Below the pieces are notes generated by a model. The model was not told the DNA's origin, did not search any database, and saw only the letters and a list, made by a program, of their open reading frames with translations. The position numbers and the translations under genes are program-made. Below are positions 1 to 8,129 of a stretch of 32,358 nucleotides of DNA, one piece after another. The number at the start of each line of letters is the position of its first letter. Position 1 is the stretch's first letter. The DNA lies in contig UQMW01000016.1 in the NCBI GenBank assembly GCA_900542275.1, positions 1 to 32,358 of the forward strand. Direction: 5' to 3'. Source of the stretch: an uncultured Collinsella sp. Its GTDB lineage: Bacteria > Actinomycetota > Coriobacteriia > Coriobacteriales > Coriobacteriaceae.

Positions 1-261
1 GGCCAGGCGCGGGCATGCCGCCGACAGGTCGGCAGAGGCGTCCACGCGCTCGCCGCGCCTCTCCCTCGGCGCGGTCACGAACCTGTGCGACGCCACCTCG
101 GCGCTCACCGTCGAGGGCGACCTGCCCAGCTCCCTCGCGATCTGCCTGCACGAGGCCCCTCGCTCCAGCATCCTCTGGACCGTGTCCCGCTCGTGCCTGG
201 TGAGCCTGCCGTAGGCCCTCGGGGCCGCCTTCCCGGCCCCCTTCTTCCTCTTTCCGGACAT
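1..261 (-). CDS. IS30-family transposase, N-terminal part (runs off left edge)
   Basis: Reading from an ATG at 261 toward position 1 there is an uninterrupted frame of 87 codons that continues beyond the window. The product starts with a basic tail (MSGKRKKGAGK) and then has YGRLTRHERDTVQRML and RQIARELGRSPSTVSAEV, the helix-turn-helix typical of IS30-family transposases, which binds the element's ends. The DDE catalytic core would lie outside the window. Codon use differs from the chromosomal genes here: most arginines are AGG, while rho and the suf genes use CGC/CGT. This fits a mobile element. A weak GGAG-like site lies upstream. The frame and the helix-turn-helix are seen directly; the family call is by motif recognition. 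Confidence 0.85.
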   Translation of the reverse strand, partial: MSGKRKKGAGKAAPRAYGRLTRHERDTVQRMLERGASCRQIARELGRSPSTVSAEVASHRFVTAPRERRGERVDASADLSAACPRLA

Positions 262-312
262 GCCGTCCTCCGATCTCCCGGGGCCGGCCGGTCCGGCCCT
301 CAGGGTATCGGA

Positions 313-352
313 TTCCCACATTCACCCGCACATGTGCGGGTGAATGTGGGAA
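313..352. repeat. Perfect 40-bp palindrome beside the IS30-type transposase
   Basis: Positions 313-332 and 333-352 are exact reverse complements with no spacer (left arm starts TTCCCACATTCACCCG, right arm ends CGGGTGAATGTGGGAA). It lies about 50 bp upstream of the transposase start. It could be part of the element's terminal inverted repeat, a transcription-blocking hairpin, or a palindromic insertion target of the kind IS30 elements prefer. The other end of the element is outside the window, so these cannot be separated. Confidence 0.9.
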
Positions 353-392
353 GTGTTCGGATGAAGTTGCCAATCAAGGCCCAATGACTAAG

Positions 393-420
393 TTGCAGGT
401 GGCGGCGGTTGTGTTACACT
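393..420 (+). promoter_or_regulatory. Probable rho promoter
   Basis: TTGCAG at 393-398 and TACACT at 415-420 with 16 bp between them resemble -35 and -10 boxes. The predicted transcript would have a leader of about 135 nt before the rho start at 564, which is compatible with leader-mediated autoregulation as known for rho in other bacteria. This is a sequence-pattern call only. Confidence 0.5.
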
Positions 421-563
421 AACGCTGCGTAGTTGACGCAATCATCTCGATACAGATCAATGATGTCCGTCGTTTTGAACGGAACTAGACTGTTTAGCCG
501 CCCTGAAGGTTTATGCAGGGAGCATGTGATCACAGGGCTTGAAAAGAAAGTTGAGCAAACACT

Positions 564-3137
564 GTGTCTGATCAACAGCAAGAAAACGAAATAACGACGA
601 CGCAGGCCGCTCCCGCTGCACCGGTTGCGTCGGACCAGGTCGCGGCGCCCGCGCAAGCCTCGGCTCCTGAGACGCCTAAGGCTGCTTCGACGCCTATGCC
701 TGTAGCGGCTGAGAAGGCCGTGCCTGCAACTGGTGAGGAGGCTGCTCCGGCAAAGCCCAAGCGCACGCGCCGCACGGCCAAGCCTGCCGCTGACGGCGAG
801 GAGGTCACCAAGCCAAAGCGCCGTACCACGCGCACGACGCGCGCCAAGCTCACCGTTGCAGCTGACTCCTCGGCGCCGATTTCCGATGAGGTCGCGCAGG
901 CACGTGCGTTGGCGCAGATTAGCGAGGCTCAGGTGGTGCGCGCCTGCCGTCGTGCTGCCGAGCGCGAGGCCGCGGCTCTGACCGAGCTTGCAGCTCCGTC
1001 TGTACTCGAGACTCCTGCCGCCACCGAGGTTCTTGCCGCCGACCAGCCGACCGAGAAGCCGGCACCGCGCACACGCCGTCGCACGGCTGCTAAGGCCGAG
1101 CAGGTTGCTGAACAGGTAACCCCCGAGCCCACTGAGGCTTCGGTCCGTTCCGCGGCAGGGGAGGGCACATCGCCTGTTGAGCCCGCTGCGCCTGTCGAGG
1201 CCAGCGAAGTTCCCGTTGTCGATCCGGCTTTGCGCCCGCACCGTCGCGGTCGCAAGCCCAAGGCCTTTGTCGAGGCCGAGAAGGCCGCAGCCGCAGCCGC
1301 TGCCGCTCGGGATGCTGCGGCGACTGCCAAGTCCTCAACTGCTGCCGATGCACCCGTCCAGGATGCCACGACTTCCGAGGCCGTTTCTGCCGATGCCGAG
1401 CCCGCCGACGTCCGTCCCGGTCGCAGCCGTCGCACTGCTGCTAAGCGCACGTCCAAGGCTAAGGCTGCCAAGAAGGGTGCGTCCGAGGATTCCGCCGAGA
1501 CGACCGCCGATGCATCGACTGATGCCGTCGAGCCCCAGGACGTCGAACAGCCTGCATCCGAGAAGCCCAAGCGCGGTCGCAAGAAGTCCGTTAAGGCCAA
1601 GGCCGCCAAGCAGCATGCTGATGTCGAAGCGCAGGTTGATTCTGGCGCCGAGGCCAATGACGCCGCTGCGGCCAATGTTGACACCACCGCAACCGATGGT
1701 GCCGCCCCCGCCGAGGGCGAAGACGGCGCTCGCCCCAACCGTCGCCAGCACAAGCGCAACGAGGAGCGCAACGAGCGCAAGGACGAGCGCAACAACGACC
1801 GTCGCAACCGCCAGCGCGATCGCAAGCAACGCAACAAGGAGCGTAATGCCGCTCCCACCGAGCCAACGCTTTCGCGCGAGGAGCTTGCGGCCATGAAGGT
1901 CGCCGAGCTGCGCGAGAAGGCAAAAGAGTTCGAGATCGAGACGACCGGCAAAAAGAAGGCTGAGCTCGTCGAGGAAATCTACGTCACCGCTGCGAAGGCC
2001 GAGGGCTTCCGCGACATCAAGGGCATTCTGCAGATTCGCCCGGACAGCTCCGGCATCATCCACGCCCATGGCTACATGAAGTCCAACGACGACGCCTTCG
2101 TGCCCGCCTACCTCATCCGCTCCGCGCGCCTGCGCACGGGCGACGTCATCGAGGGCTCGCTGCGTCCTTCGCGCGGCGGCGACAAGCGCGCCGGCCTCGC
2201 CAAAATCACGACCGTCAACGGTCTGGACCCCGAGCAGATTCGCAACCGTCCCAAGTTCGGCGACCTCACCCCGGTCTATCCCAACGAGCCGCTGCGCATG
2301 GAGCACGGCAAGGACTCTATTACCGGTCGCGCCATCGACATCGTGTCACCGATCGGCAAGGGCCAGCGCGGCCTGATCGTGTCCCCGCCCAAGGCCGGCA
2401 AGACCACGATCCTCAAGAAGATCTGCCAGTCCATCTCGATTAACAACCCCGAGGTGCACCTCATCTGCCTGCTCGTCGACGAGCGCCCCGAAGAGGTCAC
2501 CGATATGCAGCGTTCTATCAAGGGTGAGGTTGTGGCGTCGACCTTCGATATGCCTGCCGACAACCACACCCGCGTGGCAGAGCTCGTCATCGAGCGCGCC
2601 AAGCGCATCGTAGAGCTGGGTGGCGACGTCGTGGTGGTGCTCGACTCCATCACGCGCCTCGCCCGCGCCTACAACTTGGCGGCGCCCGCCTCAGGCCGCA
2701 TCCTTTCGGGCGGCGTCGATTCGGCGGCATTGTATCCGCCCAAGCGCTTCCTGGGTGCAGCCCGCAATATCGAGAACGGCGGCTCGCTCACCATCCTGGC
2801 CTCTGCCCTCATCGACACCGGTTCCAAGATGGACGAGGTCATTTTCGAGGAGTTCAAGGGCACCGGCAACATGGAGCTTAAGCTCGACCGCGACCTGGCC
2901 GACCGCCGCATCTTCCCGGCTATCGACCCCGTTGCCTCCGGTACGCGTAACGAGGATCTGTTGGTCGACGAGCAGATGCGTCCGTTTGTCTTTGGTCTGC
3001 GTCGCATTCTTGCCGGCATGAACAACACCGAGCGCGCGGCCGCATCGTTTATCAAGGGTCTTAAGGGCACCAACACCAACCAGGAGTTCCTGGTGCGTTC
3101 GGCCAAAAAACACAGCGACTACGAGCAGACGTTCTAG
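564..3137 (+). CDS. rho: Transcription termination factor Rho with very long N-terminal extension
   Basis: Rho is a homohexameric RNA-dependent ATPase/translocase that ends transcription at factor-dependent sites. The protein is 857 aa, about twice E. coli Rho and longer than most actinobacterial Rho. Residues 1 to about 430 are an Ala/Glu/Lys/Arg-rich, low-complexity extension with basic blocks (64-73, 83-95, 169-177, 225-233, 285-304, 334-349, 390-428), several of the RGRK type. The conserved part starts near L436 (LSREELAAMKVAELREKA, Rho N-terminal helical domain). It is followed by the cold-shock-like RNA-binding domain (GILQIRPDSSGIIHAHGYM), the Walker A motif SPPKAGKTT at 607-615 (K613) and Walker B VVVVLDSITRLARAYN with D694. 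The start is a GTG with only a weak purine-rich site upstream (AAGAAAG). The gene stands alone, with its own promoter and intrinsic terminator. Confidence 0.97.
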   Translation: MSDQQQENEITTTQAAPAAPVASDQVAAPAQASAPETPKAASTPMPVAAEKAVPATGEEAAPAKPKRTRRTAKPAADGEEVTKPKRRTTRTTRAKLTVAADSSAPISDEVAQARALAQISEAQVVRACRRAAEREAAALTELAAPSVLETPAATEVLAADQPTEKPAPRTRRRTAAKAEQVAEQVTPEPTEASVRSAAGEGTSPVEPAAPVEASEVPVVDPALRPHRRGRKPKAFVEAEKAAAAAAAARDAAATAKSSTAADAPVQDATTSEAVSADAEPADVRPGRSRRTAAKRTSKAKAAKKGASEDSAETTADASTDAVEPQDVEQPASEKPKRGRKKSVKAKAAKQHADVEAQVDSGAEANDAAAANVDTTATDGAAPAEGEDGARPNRRQHKRNEERNERKDERNNDRRNRQRDRKQRNKERNAAPTEPTLSREELAAMKVAELREKAKEFEIETTGKKKAELVEEIYVTAAKAEGFRDIKGILQIRPDSSGIIHAHGYMKSNDDAFVPAYLIRSARLRTGDVIEGSLRPSRGGDKRAGLAKITTVNGLDPEQIRNRPKFGDLTPVYPNEPLRMEHGKDSITGRAIDIVSPIGKGQRGLIVSPPKAGKTTILKKICQSISINNPEVHLICLLVDERPEEVTDMQRSIKGEVVASTFDMPADNHTRVAELVIERAKRIVELGGDVVVVLDSITRLARAYNLAAPASGRILSGGVDSAALYPPKRFLGAARNIENGGSLTILASALIDTGSKMDEVIFEEFKGTGNMELKLDRDLADRRIFPAIDPVASGTRNEDLLVDEQMRPFVFGLRRILAGMNNTERAAASFIKGLKGTNTNQEFLVRSAKKHSDYEQTF

Positions 3138-3177
3138 GTTGTCATCCACACGCAGCGATAGTCATCAATGCGATAAA

Positions 3178-3206
3178 GGGTCGGGGCTTTGAGCCTCGGC
3201 CCTTTT
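3178..3206 (+). terminator. Intrinsic terminator of rho
   Basis: A 10-bp stem (3178-3187 with 3193-3202, two G-T pairs) closes a TTTGA loop and is followed by TTTT. It lies 40 bp after the rho stop codon. Confidence 0.85.
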
Positions 3207-3285
3207 CTATAGCGCCGCTCCGCGCTTATTATTGACCGTAAGACCGACGAGCAGCAGGTTTCCCGTTTCAATCCGACATCGTCGC

Positions 3286-3314
3286 TTGCAATCGGCAGGG
3301 CGGTTTCGCATAAT
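3286..3314 (+). promoter_or_regulatory. Probable promoter of the 3451-5308 unit
   Basis: TTGCAA (3286-3291) and CATAAT (3309-3314) are separated by 17 bp. Transcription would start near 3321, about 130 nt before the first gene. The rest of the 3138-3450 gap holds only the rho terminator and no convincing reading frame. Confidence 0.55.
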
Positions 3315-3450
3315 AGCTTTTAAGCTTCGCGACGGAAAACGCAGATGAAACGAACCATATACCGTTGCTTTGGGGCATAGCCCCGCTTCATCTTCTCTCG
3401 CGCAGCCAACTGAATGATGCGATTTGGGTGCTGGAAGATGGGGAGAGCTC

Positions 3451-4851
3451 ATGGCTTCTTCTGATGCAACACAACGAGCAGTCCTTGCCGGACTTTCCTG
3501 CGGGATCGGCCTTGCCGCCCCCGTGGTGATGTATGCCGCGACGCTGCCGTTCTCGTCGGTCAACGAGACGGTTGTCGCGGGCGCTGTTCCCTTTGCCGTC
3601 GGTGCGGTGGCGGGCGTGGGCATCTATGCCGCCTCGCTGGGTATCTCCGAGTACCGTGCGCAGCGTGAAGAGCGTCTGTTCCAGCCCGATGCCATGGGCG
3701 GTGCCGCCAATCTCAATCAGCATCAAAGCGAGTTCAAGACCGCCTCGATTCCAGCTCAGCAGCAGGATGCGACTCCATATGCTGCCGCTTCTGCTTCTCA
3801 GGCTCAGTCGGAGCAGTCTACCTCGGCATTCCTTTCCGGCCTGACTGGTGCGTTCCAGCGCCGTCATGCCGATGATGGTGTCCCTACCATCGCTCGAGCC
3901 GCAGATGCCATGGACGAGGCCGAGGCTTGGTCCATGATCGACAGTATGCTCGACGACGATTCGCCGGTGAGCTGCGACCCTGCGCGCTCGCGCGACGTCT
4001 ATCAAGTCGCCATCGACGAGCTCACCAACGGCGGGCAGACCGGCTCCTTCAATCGCGACGACATCGCCGCCGCGGCACGCGCCGTGTCTGGCTCCCAGGC
4101 CGCCCCTGCGGGCAGCACGGCGGCTTTTGTGGCACTCGTTGCCAACGCGGCAGCCAATAACGCCTGCAGCGCCACCTCGGCGGACGTGAACGCTTCTGCC
4201 GATAATTCGTACGTTGATGAAGCCATGGCCGCGGACGAGGAGGCCGTTGCCGCCCGCCGTGCCGCCGAAAGCTCGCTTTGGGGCGCTCCTGCCCAGCAGC
4301 AGGCGGCTGAGGCTGCGCCGTACAACGCAAACCTCGCCAGCATGCCTATCATTTTCGGTGCCGCGGACATCGATCTCGATGACCTCGATGAGCCTGCAGC
4401 CATCACCGCATCGATTGATGCCCAAGATCGCATCGACACCGGCGACCTTCCGGATGCCTCGCTCGAGGTTGATGTCCCCATGGCCGATTACTCGGGCCAC
4501 GAGGACATGTGGGCCGCTGCCACCGCGATTCTGGACGAGATCGACGAGCCTGCTCCTGTTGCAGCTCCCGCTCCCGTCGCTGCCCCTCAGCCTGCTGCAC
4601 CCGCCTATGTCGGCCGTCACAGCGCTGTGTTCCCCGAGGATACCGCCCGTATCTCGCGCGAGGGCATCGAGCGAGCCGAGGCTATTGCCGCCGGCATTAT
4701 GGAAAATCGTCGTCACGAGCGCGTCAATCAGATCCTCGAGGAAGAGATCGAGCGCCTGCAGTCCTCTACCGCCAAGCGTACGGGCCGTGCCTATCTGAGC
4801 GTTATCGAGGGCGGTACCGCCAGCTTCGCGCCGCTCCGCGCGGAGGCATAA
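3451..4851 (+). CDS. Unknown membrane-anchored, Ala-rich acidic protein
   Basis: I do not recognise a family. The ATG at 3451 is preferred because GGGGAGA lies 6 bp upstream; an in-frame TTG at 3424 has no ribosome site. The 466-aa product begins with two hydrophobic segments, roughly residues 11-34 (AVLAGLSCGIGLAAPVVMYA) and 40-65 (VVAGAVPFAVGAVAGVGIYA). A soluble tail of about 400 residues follows, rich in Ala, Asp, Glu and Gln and probably largely disordered in the middle. The C-terminal 70 residues look more structured and helical (RISREGIERAEAIAAGIMEN) and end TGRAYLSVIEGGTASFAPL. The VanZ-like gene starts 7 nt downstream, so the two are probably co-transcribed and may both act at the envelope. 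No catalytic motif is visible. Confidence 0.8.
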   Translation: MASSDATQRAVLAGLSCGIGLAAPVVMYAATLPFSSVNETVVAGAVPFAVGAVAGVGIYAASLGISEYRAQREERLFQPDAMGGAANLNQHQSEFKTASIPAQQQDATPYAAASASQAQSEQSTSAFLSGLTGAFQRRHADDGVPTIARAADAMDEAEAWSMIDSMLDDDSPVSCDPARSRDVYQVAIDELTNGGQTGSFNRDDIAAAARAVSGSQAAPAGSTAAFVALVANAAANNACSATSADVNASADNSYVDEAMAADEEAVAARRAAESSLWGAPAQQQAAEAAPYNANLASMPIIFGAADIDLDDLDEPAAITASIDAQDRIDTGDLPDASLEVDVPMADYSGHEDMWAAATAILDEIDEPAPVAAPAPVAAPQPAAPAYVGRHSAVFPEDTARISREGIERAEAIAAGIMENRRHERVNQILEEEIERLQSSTAKRTGRAYLSVIEGGTASFAPLRAEA

Positions 4852-4858
4852 CTTCTGC

Positions 4859-5308
4859 ATGGTTAAGATCAATCGAAAATGGGCGGTCGTGACCTGCCTG
4901 ATGGCGCTCTTGATCTGGGGCAATTCGCTGGTTCCCGGCTCGGGGTCGGGTTCGCTGAGCCTAACGGTCATGGAAGCTATCCGCGGTTTCCTGCGCGGCG
5001 TGGGACTTCCATATGAATGGGTGACCAACTTTGTTGTTCGCAAATGCGCGCATTTTACCGAGTATATGGTGCTCGGCATCTTGGCAACGCACGCCTTTGA
5101 TTTTGAGGGCCGGCGCACCTTTGACGTGCTGCTGCCCACGGCGGTGTTCCTGCTGCTGATTCCTTCGATCGACGAGACGATTCAGCTCTTTGTGCCGGGA
5201 CGCGCCGGCATGATCACCGATGTGATGATCGACTGCTGTGGTGCGGCAACGGGCGTTGTGCTCCGATATCTCTTACGGCCGCTGATGCGCGCCAAAAAAG
5301 CCGCCTAG
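4859..5308 (+). CDS. VanZ-like family membrane protein
   Basis: The 149-aa protein has the VanZ-like pattern: RKCAHFTEYMVLGIL around residues 61-75, DETIQLFVPGRAGMITDVMID in the second half (two conserved acidic patches), and hydrophobic segments near residues 8-25, 68-85, 93-107 and 125-140. The founding VanZ gives low-level teicoplanin resistance; most chromosomal members have no known biochemical role, so resistance should not be assumed. GGAGG at 4842-4846, inside the end of the preceding gene, serves as ribosome site. The stop codon lies inside the stem of the following terminator. Confidence 0.85.
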   Translation: MVKINRKWAVVTCLMALLIWGNSLVPGSGSGSLSLTVMEAIRGFLRGVGLPYEWVTNFVVRKCAHFTEYMVLGILATHAFDFEGRRTFDVLLPTAVFLLLIPSIDETIQLFVPGRAGMITDVMIDCCGAATGVVLRYLLRPLMRAKKAA

Positions 5309-5340
5309 GACGTATTGTTTGGTCCTAGGCGGCCTTTTTT
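5294..5340. terminator. Strong bidirectional terminator
   Basis: A perfect 12-bp stem (5300-5311 with 5322-5333) has a 10-nt loop. It is preceded by AAAAAA and followed by TTTTTT, so it can stop transcription from the VanZ-like gene on the plus strand and from the convergent ROK kinase gene on the minus strand. Confidence 0.92.
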
Positions 5341-5422
5341 ATTTGAGGGCTTATATGAGGCGTGGTGGCGTCGTTCCGTAGGTCGGATTTGCCGGGCGCG
5401 CCACGCCCTGTGGGTGCGTCTG

Positions 5423-6313
5423 CTACTGAAGCGCCTGAGCGCCCAGGGCCAAGCAGCCCATAATGCCCTGTTTGCCCTCGAGGCTGTTGTTGACGATATA
5501 GCTATCGATGTCGGCCATCTCGGGCGTGACGATGTAGCCGTTGAGCATCTCGGCGCACTTCTTGCGCGCGAGCGGCACGATGGGGGTGTGGTCGGCCACG
5601 CCGCCACCGATGACGATCTTTTGCGGTGCGTAGCACAGGATGTAGGTCATGAGCGCCTGCGCCAGATAGCCGGCGAGCAGGTCCATGGCCTCCGGGTCAT
5701 CGGCCATCTCTCCGGCGCTCTTGCCACCCCAGCGCTTTTTGACGCCGGGACCGGCGATGAGGCCCTCGAGGCAGTTGTCGTGGAAGGGGCAGCCGCTGTG
5801 CTCGCCGATGGTGTCGCGCGGGTCGCGCGTGACCAGGATGTGACCGGCCTCGGGATGCATCATGCCGTGCACGAGCTTACCGCCCGAGAGCACGCCGGCG
5901 CCCACGCCGGTACCGATGGTCAGATACACCACGTCAGTGAGGCCCTGGGCGCAACCAAAGGTGACCTCGCCCAGGCAGGCGACGTTGACGTCGGTGTCGT
6001 AGCCGCAGGGAATATTGAGCTCGTTTTGGATGGTGCCCAGCAGGTCAAAGTAGCGCCATGCCGTTTTGGGCGTCTCCAGGATCTTGCCGTATTGGGACGA
6101 GGCAGGGTTGACTGCGGTGGGGCCAAAGGCGCCGATGCCCAGCGCGGCGATGTCCTTGTCGGCAAACCATGCGTTGACGGCCTCAACGGTCTCCTGCGGG
6201 GTCGTGGTCGCAATCTGCTCGCGTTCCAGGACCGTGCCGTCTGCATAGCCCGTGGCGCAGACCATCTTGGTGCCGCCGGCCTCGAGCGCTCCGATAAGCT
6301 GCTGCTCTGCCAT
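5423..6313 (-). CDS. ROK-family sugar kinase, probably fructokinase
   Basis: ROK kinases transfer the ATP gamma-phosphate to a hexose in the cytoplasm. The 296-aa protein has the N-terminal phosphate-binding motif GALEAGGTK (8-16), GIGAFGPTAVN (59-69), catalytic Asp108 in GYDTDVN, the glycine-rich TIGTGVGAG (132-140) and a zinc site of H158 (HPEAGHI), C175, H178 and C181 (GCPFHDNC). The CPFHxxC form with the EAGGTK start is typical of the YdhR/ScrK fructokinase branch (EC 2.7.1.4), but substrate is inferred. AGAGAGGAA lies 5 bp before the ATG, and a TATACT -10-like box lies at 6354-6349 with no good -35. No sugar-uptake genes are adjacent. Confidence 0.9.
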   Translation of the reverse strand: MAEQQLIGALEAGGTKMVCATGYADGTVLEREQIATTTPQETVEAVNAWFADKDIAALGIGAFGPTAVNPASSQYGKILETPKTAWRYFDLLGTIQNELNIPCGYDTDVNVACLGEVTFGCAQGLTDVVYLTIGTGVGAGVLSGGKLVHGMMHPEAGHILVTRDPRDTIGEHSGCPFHDNCLEGLIAGPGVKKRWGGKSAGEMADDPEAMDLLAGYLAQALMTYILCYAPQKIVIGGGVADHTPIVPLARKKCAEMLNGYIVTPEMADIDSYIVNNSLEGKQGIMGCLALGAQALQ

Positions 6314-6385
6314 AGTATTCCTCTCTGGACGAGTTGCTCCGTGACTAAAGTATAGCGCTCTAAAAAATAAATGAGGTCGCTATAA

Positions 6386-6425
6386 AAAGAAACCTCATGG
6401 CCCAACGGGTTCACGAGGTTTCTTT
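6386..6425 (-). terminator. Terminator of the aminotransferase gene
   Basis: On the minus strand an 11-bp stem (6425-6415 with 6396-6386) ends in a run of T (complement of 6384-6388). It sits 25 bp after the aminotransferase stop and just upstream of the ROK gene promoter region. Confidence 0.8.
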
Positions 6426-6449
6426 AGTGCCTTTAGTTACTGACCGTCC

Positions 6450-7631
6450 TTACCCGCGCGGGTTGATTTTATCACGTAGCGACTTGAGGTTCTCAAGCGC
6501 AGCGTTGAGCGTCTCGTCTCGCTTGGCAAAGTGGAAACGAATCAGATGGTTGACGGGCTCGCGGAAGAAGCTCGAGCCCGGAACGGCGCCCACGCCCACC
6601 TTGGAGGCCAAATCCTCACAGAAGTCGAGGTCGCTGTCATAGCCAAACTCCGAGATATCCATCATCACATAGTAGGCGCCCTGCGGCACGTTGTGCTCAA
6701 GACCGATGCTATCGAGCCCCTGACAGAATAGGTCGCGCTTGGCGGTGTAGAGGTCGAGGACCTCCTGGTAATAGCTGTCGTCGAATTTGAGGGCGGTGAC
6801 GACAGCTTCCTGCAGGGGAGCGGCAGCACCCACGGTGAGGAAATCGTGGACCTTTTTAATGCGCTCGGTGATCTGGGCCGGGGCGATGGTGTAGCCCAGA
6901 CGCCAGCCGGTGATGGAGTACGTCTTAGACAGCGAACTGCAGCTGATGGTTCGATCGAACATGCCGGGCAGCGTGGCCATATAGACGTGCTCGTGGGGCG
7001 CGTAGACGATGTGCTCGTATACCTCGTCGGTAATGCAGTAGGCGTCGTACTTTTTGCAGAGGTCGGCGATTAAGGTGAGCTCCTCGCGCGTAAAGACCTT
7101 GCCGCAGGGGTTGGAAGGGTTGCACAGGACGATGGCCTTGGGATCGTTGTCGCGGAAGGCCGCCTCGAGTGTCTCGCGGTCAAAGTCGAACGCAGGTGGG
7201 TTAAGCGGCACGTAGATGGGCTCGGCACCCGAGAGGATCGTGTCGGCGCCGTAGTTCTCGTAGAATGGCGAGAAGATGACGACCTTGTCGCCGGGGTTTG
7301 TGACCGTCATCATGGCGGCCATCATGGCCTCGGTGGAGCCGCAGGTGACCACGATGTTCTCGTTGGGGTTGATCGGCATGCCCATAAAGTGCTCCTGCTT
7401 GGCGGCAAGCGCCTCACGCATGGCCTGGGAGCCCCAGGTGATGGAGTACTGGTGATAGAGCGGCTTGGGGTCGCTGGCGATGGCGCTCAGGCTGTTGAGC
7501 AGCTGCGCCGGGGGATCGAAGTCGGGGAAGCCCTGCGACAGGTTGACGGCGCCATACTTATTGGAGATGCGCGTCATGCGGCGGATGACCGAATCGGTAA
7601 ACGTTGCCGTACGGTTGGAGAGTTCTTTCAT
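6450..7631 (-). CDS. PLP-dependent class I/II aminotransferase
   Basis: A fold-type I aminotransferase of 393 aa (cytoplasmic). Visible motifs include NLSQGFPDFDPP (30-41), NPSNPCGK (171-178), DEVYEHIVY with PLP-binding D202, the Schiff-base lysine K236 in SSLSKTYSITGWRLGY with R244, and a C-terminal substrate arginine in HLIRFHFAK. The SQGFPDF start and the spacing match the aspartate/aromatic/methionine transaminase group (kynurenine aminotransferase/YbdL-like). The amino-acid substrate cannot be fixed from sequence. The ATG at 7631 is preferred over one at 7649 because AAAGGA lies 6 bp upstream of it. The gene is monocistronic between the tRNA promoter and its own terminator. Confidence 0.93.
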   Translation of the reverse strand: MKELSNRTATFTDSVIRRMTRISNKYGAVNLSQGFPDFDPPAQLLNSLSAIASDPKPLYHQYSITWGSQAMREALAAKQEHFMGMPINPNENIVVTCGSTEAMMAAMMTVTNPGDKVVIFSPFYENYGADTILSGAEPIYVPLNPPAFDFDRETLEAAFRDNDPKAIVLCNPSNPCGKVFTREELTLIADLCKKYDAYCITDEVYEHIVYAPHEHVYMATLPGMFDRTISCSSLSKTYSITGWRLGYTIAPAQITERIKKVHDFLTVGAAAPLQEAVVTALKFDDSYYQEVLDLYTAKRDLFCQGLDSIGLEHNVPQGAYYVMMDISEFGYDSDLDFCEDLASKVGVGAVPGSSFFREPVNHLIRFHFAKRDETLNAALENLKSLRDKINPRG

Positions 7632-7741
7632 GCTTGTCCTTTCGAGCATTTGCAGTGGGGCAAGTTTACTCCTATGAAACCGGTGGGAATTGCTCGAAAT
7701 GGTCTCGAAAAACTCTTTTCAAAATTCTTGAAAATTGGGGC

Positions 7742-7770
7742 TTGCATCGCGTGGCGTTCCTTGCAATAAT
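7742..7770 (+). promoter_or_regulatory. Probable tRNA promoter
   Basis: TTGCAT (7742-7747) and AATAAT (7765-7770) are 17 bp apart and lie 27 bp before the tRNA-His gene. The two tRNAs (26 bp apart) are likely transcribed together. Confidence 0.6.
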
Positions 7771-7797
7771 AGTCGAGCGCGAAGCGCACAGGACACG

Positions 7798-7874
7798 GTG
7801 GGTGTAGCTCAGTTGGCTAGAGCGACGGGTTGTGGTCCCGTAGGTCGAGGGTTCGAGTCCCTTTACCCACCCCA
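7798..7874 (+). tRNA. tRNA-His(GTG)
   Basis: A complete cloverleaf folds by eye: acceptor 7798-7804 with 7864-7870, D arm GCTC/GAGC, anticodon loop TTGTGGT with anticodon GTG at 7832-7834, and a T arm containing GGTTCGAGTCC. G at 7797 opposite C at 7871 is the extra G-1:C73 pair expected of tRNA-His. The CCA end (7872-7874) is encoded. Confidence 0.97.
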
Positions 7875-7896
7875 GTTCTTGCTTCGTGTTGATATC

Positions 7897-7969
7897 GGGT
7901 CGTTAGCTCAGTTGGTAGAGCAGGGGACTCTTAATCCCAAGGTCCAGGGTTCGACCCCCTGACGGCCCA
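7897..7969 (+). tRNA. tRNA-Lys(CTT)
   Basis: Acceptor 7897-7903 pairs with 7962-7968, the D arm is GCTC/GAGC, and the loop CTCTTAA carries anticodon CTT at 7930-7932. The T arm is GGGTTCGACCCC (7947-7958). The sequence after discriminator A7969 is CCCA rather than CCA, so the CCA end is probably added after transcription. Confidence 0.97.
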
Positions 7970-7982
7970 CCCAAAGTATGTT

Positions 7983-8014
7983 AAAGCGACTGGCTTAGGC
8001 TGGTCGCTTTTTTT
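7983..8014 (+). terminator. Terminator after tRNA-Lys
   Basis: A 9-bp stem (7986-7994 with 7999-8007, two G-T pairs) with TTAG loop is followed by seven T. Confidence 0.82.
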
Positions 8015-8059
8015 GTTGACCTCGCATGGGGTCGAACCCGTCGGGGCGCGAAGCTGAGG

Positions 8060-8129
8060 AAATGCGTAAGCATTTACCAGCGCAGCGCGCAAGGCGCAAA
8101 GCGCCGAAGCGGCCGCCTGCAAAGCAGGC
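8060..8129. other. Hairpin-rich spacer between the two repeat copies
   Basis: Three short stems lie in a row: AAATGC/GCATTT (8060-8075, GTAA loop), GGCGC/GCGCC (8093-8105) and GCCTGC/GCAGGC (8115-8129), the last two with AAA loops. No cloverleaf or known RNA family was recognised. The stems are real in sequence; any function is unknown. Confidence 0.4.

Noticed and set aside
3388..5139. Minus-strand open frame of 583 codons
   Set aside because: It is the shadow of the Ala-rich membrane protein and the VanZ-like gene, which have good ribosome sites and membrane segments in the other frame.
5315..6355. Plus-strand open frame of 346 codons
   Set aside because: It is antisense to the ROK kinase, whose active-site and zinc residues are all present.
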